In this document: positions 19,518-27,454 of the stretch, piece by piece
Numbering within the stretch: position 1 is the first letter of the stretch
How the letters are laid out: every line of letters starts with the position of its first letter
Source of the DNA: Bin80 sp965220935
GTDB lineage: Bacteria > Bacteroidota > Rhodothermia > Rhodothermales > Bin80
Direction of reading: 5' to 3'
Length of the DNA: 64,000 nucleotides
Assembly: GCA_965220935.1 (NCBI GenBank)
Contig: OZ244857.1
Location: forward strand, 3,224,001 to 3,288,000
Position numbers and translations under genes: made by a program
Notes under the pieces: model-generated
The model's database searches: none
Told to the model about the DNA's origin: nothing
What the model saw: the letters and a program-made list of their open reading frames with translations, nothing else

Positions 19518-19864
19518 TTCAGTCAGTGGCGAAGACTTTACTCAATCAAATTTGTATAATATACAATTCAGCGGCTCATTTGCAACCATCAAGAGATTAA
19601 CATCAGTCACCACACAGTGATAGCGCTCTGGAGTTCACGCACAGTTGCATGTTGAAGGATACATCAGACTCTGCAGCTCATTACAGGAGACACCACCTGT
19701 CACAAACAAGCGCATAAATATCAAATTCTCCTAGACGATTCAACTAAATCTTGTGAATGATATCAGGATCTCGCCTCATTCTGCTTGGATAGGTAACTGA
19801 TCCATCCTCTGTGAGACATTGTCAAAGCGATCATCCGCCCGACAATCCTGAGAGAATCAACAAA
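19518..19864. other. Intergenic region upstream of the SpmA-like gene
   Basis: About 350 bp with no plausible gene. It should contain the promoter of the spmA-like/spmB-like unit (minus strand). Nothing else was recognised. Confidence 0.4.
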
Positions 19865-19896
19865 AAGTGCCCCAATACGGCTGTATTGGGGCACTT
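19865..19896 (-). terminator. Intrinsic terminator of the large T9SS protein gene
   Basis: A perfect 14-bp stem, AAGTGCCCCAATAC with its complement around a four-base loop. In the minus-strand direction it is followed by a T run (ACTTTTTG). It lies 20 bp beyond the stop codon at 19916. Confidence 0.85.
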
Positions 19897-19915
19897 GAAG
19901 TATCTTTGCAGAAGC

Positions 19916-22900
19916 CTACTTTACGAGCATCATTCGCCCAGTCTTCACATACTGACTCTCTGCTCCGTTGGCAATTATACGATACATGTAAGTTCCACTT
20001 GCCAAACTCGTCGCATTAAGATCAATACTCCGATTTGCACCCGCCTCAAAGTCCCTGACCGGCAGTGCCATCACCTCGCGTCCTAGCATATCAACAATTT
20101 CCACAGTCACCTGAGCAGATTCTGGAAGATCAAACTGGATTCGGGTAGAGGGATTGAAGGGGTTCGGATAGTTGCCATGCAATGCAAACTCGGTCGGTAG
20201 CTCCGTGATCTCGGACTCAGTCCCTGTAACAACCGTCACATTAACCCTATCGCCATTCATATCCACCCCGTATAGATCCAGCATAGCCTTAGAGCCAGAC
20301 AGATTCAAAATCAATGTCTCACCCTGACGATCATTCAGGTCTACATCAAATACCCCCAACTTGTCCGTTCCTGAAACAACCTCTATCCGGTGGTAGTCTG
20401 CATCAAACTGTTTGTATGGACTCGCATCGTCAAATCCAAAACCGCGGACAAGTAACCGCGTTGGCTTGGCTGTGCGCGGATCGGCAAAACCATCAATCGT
20501 TTGCATGTGAACATCGCCCAAGTCTGCAGATCCATGAACCAGAAGTACATCCACCATGGTGGGTGCAACTGACTTCCTGTTAGTGTTGAGAACCTTTTTC
20601 CCTAAATTGCTCAATGTACCGTGCGCGATCACAGCATATTGCTCCTCGTCAGTCAAAGCACCCAAAGGAATTTCTATGGCCTCATCTGCTTGCCCGCCAT
20701 CAAACTCAATTGATACCGTCTTATCACCCGCAGCAACCGCCCGATATCGTGTTGCACTTTGAAAGTCTAAACCACTCGCAAACCTACGGCCGTCAAGCAA
20801 CACATTGACCACAGCTGGAAGCTGTGCATTATGGATGAACTGAACTCTGGCGATTCCACCGGCTGAACGATCTATATGAATTGGATTGTCAGCCTGATTG
20901 GCCGCAATCCCGAAGATTGAGCACTTGCTTACAGCTACATCAACCTGCGTCAGGTTAATCACACCACCTACATAGCCGTTGACGGCGAATGTCCCCTCTT
21001 CGGCAGTTTCATACTGCCCAGCAAGGCGTGGACGCTGCCAATCACAATCCCACTGCACAATGCGAAGTCCCTCAAGGTCATTAACATTTGACAGCCCAGC
21101 CGCAGCAACGCGTAGGCTAAGATTATCACTGGGCAGCTCCTCTTCGCCTAAATCCACTTTCCAGAAAATGTCCGAATAAACATCCAACAACAGCGAATTA
21201 CCACTCGATTGCTGAACCTGTAGACCCTCCCATACCGGGGTTGCTCCCTCTGGAATCCGCGTTAACGAAACTTCTACTTTCTGAGCTTCAGTCATCGCAT
21301 CTGGTAATTGCAGAATGGCTGGGCGGTAATAGGTGATCACGTCTTCGGTCACGCCCAGTGGGAAGAGATAGCCACCACGATCGGTGCCACCCTGTTCTAT
21401 ATGACGCGCCATTACTGCGGAAACATGAGACTGACGGGAGCCGCCTATAATTGATGAGCTACAACGTTGATCATTTGAAGTACCGCAGGTCATATCCCCA
21501 TCGCGCGCCGCCATGCGGCCAGCCAGGTTCTCCTCAATCTTTGTATTGGTGACCACCCAAGAAGAGTCACCGCCGATGGTTCCTTTCTTCAAGGTAAGAG
21601 TCGCGCTTGGGGCCTGCGATACATCGGTAGTCAGCATGATGCCCGCACCATTAATTGTCACGTCACCCAGATCCATCGCACCCGTTGAAACCACTTGTTT
21701 CTCTATGCCAACAAACTCAAGATCAGCATCAAACGATTCGTGAATTTCTGACTCCCAATCCAGATGAAAATCTCCATGAACCGCAACGGTTGCCCCCACC
21801 ATCCTATGCTGTAGGGCATCAGAATCCACGCGATAGTCTCCCATGACCGTCTTTGGAATAGGACCTCCTCCAAGGGCCCATGACAATCCAGGGGTCGGAG
21901 GATTCTGAGGGCCCTGATAATATGTATTTTCTTCTGTACGCAATTTTCCAGCACCTACATGAAAGTCGCCGTGGATGACCAAAAATCGATCGGCATCGGG
22001 GTGATGGCTGGCAGCATTCCCATCAAAACTAAGTGCGCCTGTTTCACGGATGGTAAGGTCTCCTTCAAGATGAACTTGACTTTGGAGGGTAAGGATTGCT
22101 GATTCCAGGTCAATGTTTTTGGTGATTTTCAGTAGTGGTGTATTCCAAAAACGTATCCATCCATTTTTCGCTGACAAGCTATCTATGCGAACACTGTCAA
22201 CGAGTGTGACCGCTCCCTGATCAGTGACATGATGGTTTTGGAAAAATAGAATACCCTCAAAGTTTCTCTTATTTGAGTCACTGACAGGAGTAAGGTTCGG
22301 GGTTGCCGTCCCGTCAAACGTCAGCGTATCAATGTGAGAAATGTAATTAATACTGTTAAATTTACTTCCAGAAGTCACATTGAGATTGCCCTTAAAGGGC
22401 TGTTTAGCCTCACTGTGCACAATCAATTGCGTATAGAGTAAATTATCTCTCAAATCATTATCAAAGGTGCCATCTGTCTGCGAGGGAGTGATCAGTCCAT
22501 CTTGTTTTTCAGTCAGAGGTGGGCCTAAATGTAACGTTCCACCTTCTCCCAAATCAATCATGCCCTCTTTGCCACGGATAGAAACAGTTGAGGAATAACT
22601 CTCATAGCGACCATCCTCATCCGTGCTACCCAAAGAATAAATATCTCCACCTCCAGTCTTTACGGTTCCATCAACGATCATCCGCTCATGCGCACGTATC
22701 GTGTCCGCTTGTAGTACAGCATCTTCATCAACCGTAATCCTCCTCCAGGTGTCTCGAATCTTGAAATCAGTCCCGATCGTAAGCGTTCCATTGACATCAA
22801 ATTCTCCTGCCATCACCCGCAACCGACCAGGTAATTTCCTGGACACATCAGATGTGATCACCGCCTGATCATGATCAATCACTAGCTCTCTGGGAGTACC

Positions 22901-25321
22901 AAACCACTCATTTCCAATGGTTCGCGCTCCTTCGGTTTCATACCATAAGATATAGCTCACTGCATTTGCATCTTCATTTTTATCATCAGTCGCAAGGCTT
23001 CCTGAACGATTTGTGTCAAATTCAAAGACGCCATCCTTAACATAGAGAACGCCATTGATGGTGAGTGAATTTGAATCGTTTTCATCTGGTTTCTCAAGAA
23101 TCACTCTACCACTACATAGTCCAACATTATTGACGATGAGTGGATCGCTAATCCGCACGTACCTGTTGCGATCCAAATTGAAGACCAGATGAAGGTTTGA
23201 TGTTCCAGCACTCCGAATTACATTTACATTGACTTGATCAGTTCTCACAGAGGCATAGGTCAAGCCGACAACGTATGAATCGGAATGTAAGCGACCATCT
23301 AGTCCATCACCCTCCAAGATAAGTCGTCCTCTAGCATGTGGATTCGCTCTGAAGCGATTGGCAGCCCAATAGGTATACTGCAGAGAAGGATCAGACCATC
23401 CAACCTGAACATTTTCATTGGAGATGAGCTCGCCCCCATCTTGAACATGGATTCCCTTGGTCATAAGGGTGCCTCCCTGAACTTGAACCTTCTCGTGAAT
23501 GGCCAGAGAAAACATTCTCATGTTTCCATCTCCAAGACGGATTGTATGCTCTCGCTCATCGGTAAGAACGAATTGGGATGACCCAGTAAGCGTTGATGCC
23601 TCAAGCACTCCATCTGTAGAAGCGCAGGATCCATCATAAGCATCATATCTCGTTGAGTTTCCTTCCCAGATGGATAACCCGTACTGCCCATCTGCAAAGA
23701 TATCGCCATCAAGCTCAAGGTGATGATTGAAATAGAATGTTGACGATGAACTCAAATCGGGGGCAAATACAATTGAAAATGCTCCAAACAGGTTAATACT
23801 CCCACCGTTCTGTGCTAGGATATCTCCTCCGATCTTAGATGTCACTTCTTGGCCCTCCGTTATACTAGATCCAATGGGCGGCCGTGTAATCCAAAAATCA
23901 ACGGCAATCAAACATCTTTGTGCCGCTCCCGTGTCCGTGAGGCCTGTCCCCTCGTGATCCCGATTGTCGAAAACATGTCTTAAATCAAGATCATCTGCAA
24001 TGGTAGTTGGTCCCTCAAACCTGACTCCTGGAATCACCCCGTCCTCAATAGTCCGTCCCGTTGCCCTACGTGTCGGCCAGCATGATTCGTCATTGTTTCT
24101 CAAAGCACTGCGAACAATGAGATCGCCACCAGAAGTAGCCGTCGCATCAAAATTATCTCTCGGTATGCCGACCGTCACTGGGTTGCTACCCGCACTTGCG
24201 GCCGTCAATACTGGATACGAAAACGCCCCTGAGTCAAGAATCACACTCCCATCAATGGTGGAAGTCTTTTCAAATTTAATCTTTGCATCATTCCACTGTT
24301 CAACATTTCCTGTAATCTCAACATCCTCTCTGAAAATCACATCGGTGGTAATCATCTCCGTGGTATATGCATCGTCTTGAATACTCCCCGTGACAATAAG
24401 CCTGCCGATTTTTTTTAGCGTTACGCAGATATTTCCAGCGGCAACGGCATAGAGGTCCGCTTGAATCTCCCCGTCTCCCTCAATTGTGACGCAGTCCATA
24501 TGGTCAACCACGCGCTTATCTCCTGTAGGCGTATAATCCGCTGTAACATGTAGGTTGAAATCCGACGCACCTCGCCCTGTACTACTATTGTCATGTAAAA
24601 TCAGTACTGAACCTGCGCCATCAATGATGCCGTCAACGACTAGGTTGTCAAACTTATCGTTTGCAGTGGCAGCTTGGCGTAGCGGAACGCGCAGATGAGC
24701 GGGATTCGCACGATCGCTTCCATCGGTGTTCTTGATCATCCCCACGGTCAGTGTCGCTCCCTTGGACACTTCAAGTTCTTCAACTGCGATCACAGGGCTT
24801 GATGTCGCTGTCTCAAGTCTCTTGATAACCAGATCCGACTTGACGTCAAGCCGATGGATGGTCACAAATCCAGCCTCTAAATTGGATATGGTGATTGGGA
24901 AAGACGTTGCGGAGGTCTCCCCGAATGGATAGGTGTTTCCATCAGCGATCACCAAATGCTCAAAGTCGGCCTTGACCATTGAATGAGGCAGAAACTTTCC
25001 AGATGCTCCCAATTCGAATGTGCCAGCAAATGCAAAGGTTGCCGAAGTCGCTGTTGCATCTCCTGTATAAGCGGCAAAGGTGACTTCCGTCGTTAATGGG
25101 CCATAATCTCCATCAATATCTAGGATATAATTCGCCCGCCGAACTCGAAGATGAATGGTTTCACCAGAACCAGCATTAGAGATCGCTTGGGTGAGTGAGC
25201 AGGGGGATGAGATTGTACAGGTGCTCCCCGCACCATTTTCTACATCCACATAGTGATCTTGTAGAGCAAAGGCACTCGGAATGAGAAACATGGAAATGAG
25301 TATGGAAAAGAGACGTAACAT
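19916..25321 (-). CDS. Large T9SS-secreted surface protein with DUF4397 domain
   Basis: About 1800 residues. I prefer the ATG at 25321, which opens the signal peptide MLRLFSILISMFLIPSAFA. The frame is also open from 25360 through a G9 tract. After the signal come CTISSPCSLTQAI and a very long series of short beta-strand repeats (for example LRVMAGEFDVNGTLTIG, LVVDGIIDGAGSVLIL), consistent with a right-handed beta-helix. Near residues 1520-1630 is a DUF4397-like domain (ARVQFIHNAQLPAVVNVLLDG). The C-terminus is a T9SS type A sorting domain (HGNYPNPFNPSTRIQFDLP ... GTYMYRII). It should be exported through T9SS and displayed or released. An adhesin or matrix role is inferred. A partial, IS-riddled duplicate lies at 39343-45412. 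Confidence 0.88.
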   Translation of the reverse strand: MLRLFSILISMFLIPSAFALQDHYVDVENGAGSTCTISSPCSLTQAISNAGSGETIHLRVRRANYILDIDGDYGPLTTEVTFAAYTGDATATSATFAFAGTFELGASGKFLPHSMVKADFEHLVIADGNTYPFGETSATSFPITISNLEAGFVTIHRLDVKSDLVIKRLETATSSPVIAVEELEVSKGATLTVGMIKNTDGSDRANPAHLRVPLRQAATANDKFDNLVVDGIIDGAGSVLILHDNSSTGRGASDFNLHVTADYTPTGDKRVVDHMDCVTIEGDGEIQADLYAVAAGNICVTLKKIGRLIVTGSIQDDAYTTEMITTDVIFREDVEITGNVEQWNDAKIKFEKTSTIDGSVILDSGAFSYPVLTAASAGSNPVTVGIPRDNFDATATSGGDLIVRSALRNNDESCWPTRRATGRTIEDGVIPGVRFEGPTTIADDLDLRHVFDNRDHEGTGLTDTGAAQRCLIAVDFWITRPPIGSSITEGQEVTSKIGGDILAQNGGSINLFGAFSIVFAPDLSSSSTFYFNHHLELDGDIFADGQYGLSIWEGNSTRYDAYDGSCASTDGVLEASTLTGSSQFVLTDEREHTIRLGDGNMRMFSLAIHEKVQVQGGTLMTKGIHVQDGGELISNENVQVGWSDPSLQYTYWAANRFRANPHARGRLILEGDGLDGRLHSDSYVVGLTYASVRTDQVNVNVIRSAGTSNLHLVFNLDRNRYVRISDPLIVNNVGLCSGRVILEKPDENDSNSLTINGVLYVKDGVFEFDTNRSGSLATDDKNEDANAVSYILWYETEGARTIGNEWFGTPRELVIDHDQAVITSDVSRKLPGRLRVMAGEFDVNGTLTIGTDFKIRDTWRRITVDEDAVLQADTIRAHERMIVDGTVKTGGGDIYSLGSTDEDGRYESYSSTVSIRGKEGMIDLGEGGTLHLGPPLTEKQDGLITPSQTDGTFDNDLRDNLLYTQLIVHSEAKQPFKGNLNVTSGSKFNSINYISHIDTLTFDGTATPNLTPVSDSNKRNFEGILFFQNHHVTDQGAVTLVDSVRIDSLSAKNGWIRFWNTPLLKITKNIDLESAILTLQSQVHLEGDLTIRETGALSFDGNAASHHPDADRFLVIHGDFHVGAGKLRTEENTYYQGPQNPPTPGLSWALGGGPIPKTVMGDYRVDSDALQHRMVGATVAVHGDFHLDWESEIHESFDADLEFVGIEKQVVSTGAMDLGDVTINGAGIMLTTDVSQAPSATLTLKKGTIGGDSSWVVTNTKIEENLAGRMAARDGDMTCGTSNDQRCSSSIIGGSRQSHVSAVMARHIEQGGTDRGGYLFPLGVTEDVITYYRPAILQLPDAMTEAQKVEVSLTRIPEGATPVWEGLQVQQSSGNSLLLDVYSDIFWKVDLGEEELPSDNLSLRVAAAGLSNVNDLEGLRIVQWDCDWQRPRLAGQYETAEEGTFAVNGYVGGVINLTQVDVAVSKCSIFGIAANQADNPIHIDRSAGGIARVQFIHNAQLPAVVNVLLDGRRFASGLDFQSATRYRAVAAGDKTVSIEFDGGQADEAIEIPLGALTDEEQYAVIAHGTLSNLGKKVLNTNRKSVAPTMVDVLLVHGSADLGDVHMQTIDGFADPRTAKPTRLLVRGFGFDDASPYKQFDADYHRIEVVSGTDKLGVFDVDLNDRQGETLILNLSGSKAMLDLYGVDMNGDRVNVTVVTGTESEITELPTEFALHGNYPNPFNPSTRIQFDLPESAQVTVEIVDMLGREVMALPVRDFEAGANRSIDLNATSLASGTYMYRIIANGAESQYVKTGRMMLVK

Positions 25322-25328
25322 GATATTA

Positions 25329-25337
25329 CCCCCCCCC
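25329..25337 (-). repeat. 9-nt poly-G tract at the start of the large T9SS protein gene
   Basis: In coding direction ATG is followed by nine G counted from its own G, then TAATATC and the preferred ATG at 25321. With nine G the upstream ATG reads in frame (MGGGNIM). With ten G it hits an immediate TAA. The tract also occupies the ribosome-binding position, seven bases before the ATG, so length changes could alter translation. Confidence 0.7.
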
Positions 25338-25360
25338 ATTTTTTTGTGTTGATTCAACAT

Positions 25361-26100
25361 CTCAAATTTTTTGCTATTAATGTGGTAAAATTAAAGAGAA
25401 TTCTATGGATTTACGAACACCACCTTTCCATTTGACGGGTGCTCAGAGTTCCTAACGGAAACGCTCCTCGCCGTCCATTCAACATCGCTGGTTGTGTGGT
25501 AGACCTCACCAATCTCAGACGTAACACTGAAATATACGAATTTTTTACGATAAAACAACTTATGCGTAATCATCCTATACAACTCCCAATTTAAAGAAGC
25601 TACTCGAGACATTATCATCATTCACGATTGAACAGATTCTCACTGAACCTCATTTGAAAAGACAAGTTTCAAACGCAGGCCTCCCATCAACAAAAATGTG
25701 AAATTTTTGAGGGCGCGTAGTGCAATCAAGATGAATTTTGACAAGTACAGTGATATCTCATTTGAAAAGACAAGTTTCAAACGCAGGCCTCCCATCAACA
25801 AAAATGTGAAATTTTTGAGGGCGCGTAGTGCAATCAAGATGAATTTTGACAAGTAGAGTGATATCTGTGGTGGATTGCTTTGGCGTACCTGGATGCGAAT
25901 TATTAAGACCAATGTCATTCAACATACCAATCTCATTTATGAGAGTCCTACGTTGGTAGGCTCTATCGTCTTATGGGGCATGAAGGCCAGACTGCTATCC
26001 TACACGTTGATCTTCCATGAGCCATGGAGATAAGGTTCAGATCGAGCATATCTGGCTACCCAGATCCGCAGGTATCCTCGCAATTCACTACATTACGGTA
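25361..26100. other. Non-coding stretch between the large T9SS gene and the IS110-type transposase
   Basis: About 740 bp. It contains a 108-bp tandem duplication (25649-25864) and a 9-bp-stem hairpin with one bulge near 25942-25963 (AGAGTCCTAC / GTAGGCTCT). The minus-strand frame through the duplication (640-918 of the 25-kb block, 92 codons) is open but unlike any family I know. The part near 26100 may be the 3' flank of the IS110-type element. Confidence 0.5.
25649..25864. repeat. 108-bp perfect or near-perfect tandem duplication
   Basis: The unit beginning CTCATTTGAAAAGACAAGTT occurs at 25649 and again at 25757. I see only one difference near the end of the units (AAGTACAG versus AAGTAGAG). 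The period is a multiple of three (36 codons). Confidence 0.9.
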
Positions 26101-27171
26101 TCACGTAGTTTGTGCATTCACCGGGATCACGGGTGAGCTATAAAGTTCATCTGGATCGTATTTTACATTGTTCTTCCAGATGGTCCACATGACCACCAAT
26201 ATTTTACGTTGTGTGTTGAATCGTGCGTTATTCTTATCGTTGGTGCGCTGTAAAGACGCTTCATAGAACAAAGATACCTCGTTGGGATTTTTTGTTTTAA
26301 TTGCATTCAACCAAGAGATATAACTCACGGATTTCAGTGGCCCCGACCCCGAACGGTCTAAGCACCTGTACCCCAAGGACTTGCCTCCACTACTGCGTTC
26401 CCGGACGGCGAGTTGACAGTATTTCCACAACTGTTGTTTGGTGTCAAACCGATGGGGAGTTCCAATAAATGCACTGAAGATGCTTGCTCCTACAATCCCA
26501 ACCCCAGGAATACGTAAAAATTGTTGGATCTCTGGATAACCACTGCCTAACTCCTTGATCTTCAAGAGAACCACATCTCGTTCGTCTTCCGCAACGTCCA
26601 GACGGTTGTAGATACGCTCAAGTACGAATCTTCGCGTTGGTGTCGGTAGAAGATTCAGATAGTGCTCACGATGTTTTTTGCTAAATACTTTGGTACCTGC
26701 CACATCCATAACCCCCGCCTGGCGGTATTTTGCCTTGATCTTTGACTTTAAGCGAGTACAGTCATCACGAATATCCATATACTCCTTCACGACAATCTTA
26801 AAATCAATCCGATGATCGTCATCACCATGGTAGACCTCAACATACTCTCCCAGCCGATACAATCGACACAAGTCGATTGAGTCCGATACATCGTTCTTGT
26901 TACCACAACTAATGAGTGCGTTGTGTTTTGGATCGCAAACGACCAACTCATCAACATGTGGAGATAGTATTCGGTGAATCCAGCCAGCCAGTGAAGACTC
27001 CTCCACGATCAACGATTTTGTTTTCGATGGAACTTTCTTCACATGGTGGAGCAGAGCCTGCTCCGATATGTCAAATGTCCGTGTGGAAACCACTTTGCCC
27101 TTGTCATTGACGGTGGACAAAGTACACGTGCGTGTGTGGGCATCCAGCCCAAGAAAAAGATGGTTGTACAT
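26101..27171 (-). CDS. IS110-family transposase (DEDD recombinase)
   Basis: A 356-residue recombinase. The N-terminal RuvC-like DEDD domain starts FLGLDAHTRTCTLSTV, with the acidic positions Asp10, Glu57 in IVEESSLAGW, and Asp93/Asp96 in NDVSDSIDL. The C-terminal Transposase_20 domain has the helix-hairpin-helix LRIPGVGIVGASIF and the WKYCQLAVRERSSGG region with the conserved serine used for strand exchange in this family. Members are guided by a bridge RNA encoded beside the gene. The frame is intact. IS110-type elements lack long terminal repeats, and I could not define the element ends. The gene lies between the large T9SS gene and the AssT-like gene. Confidence 0.92.
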   Translation of the reverse strand: MYNHLFLGLDAHTRTCTLSTVNDKGKVVSTRTFDISEQALLHHVKKVPSKTKSLIVEESSLAGWIHRILSPHVDELVVCDPKHNALISCGNKNDVSDSIDLCRLYRLGEYVEVYHGDDDHRIDFKIVVKEYMDIRDDCTRLKSKIKAKYRQAGVMDVAGTKVFSKKHREHYLNLLPTPTRRFVLERIYNRLDVAEDERDVVLLKIKELGSGYPEIQQFLRIPGVGIVGASIFSAFIGTPHRFDTKQQLWKYCQLAVRERSSGGKSLGYRCLDRSGSGPLKSVSYISWLNAIKTKNPNEVSLFYEASLQRTNDKNNARFNTQRKILVVMWTIWKNNVKYDPDELYSSPVIPVNAQTT

Positions 27172-27310
27172 GATAAAATAAGTCTAATGATAAAGTAGAG
27201 TAAGAGCACAAAATAGCGCCCGCTTTTCATTAGACCTACCTTGACGCGTGGAGTTGTTCCGAGCCAGACGCCAAAGAAGGATCTGTAAGTATTGGCCAAT
27301 TACAAAAATT
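27172..27310 (-). ncRNA. Candidate bridge-RNA region of the IS110-type element
   Basis: The segment directly upstream of the transposase start is where IS110-group elements encode their bridge RNA. A perfect 9-bp inverted repeat, GTCTAATGA (27182-27190) and TCATTAGAC (27227-27235), encloses a 36-nt internal region, and further short stems lie upstream. Guide loops could not be assigned without target and donor ends. This is a positional and structural inference only. Confidence 0.35.
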
Positions 27311-27454
27311 GGTTCTTATTGATCGTGTGGGCCGGCTGTTGATGATGGTTCTACTCGATAGAAACCCAGACCACTGAAATAGAATAAAATGACATCCAAA
27401 AACGCTACTTGATTTCGGAATTCCAGCACGAATTTTAAGGTCATCTGTTTAAAT

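Noticed and set aside
23964..24380. 138-codon plus-strand frame
   Set aside because: Antisense to the large T9SS protein gene, low complexity and no known motif.
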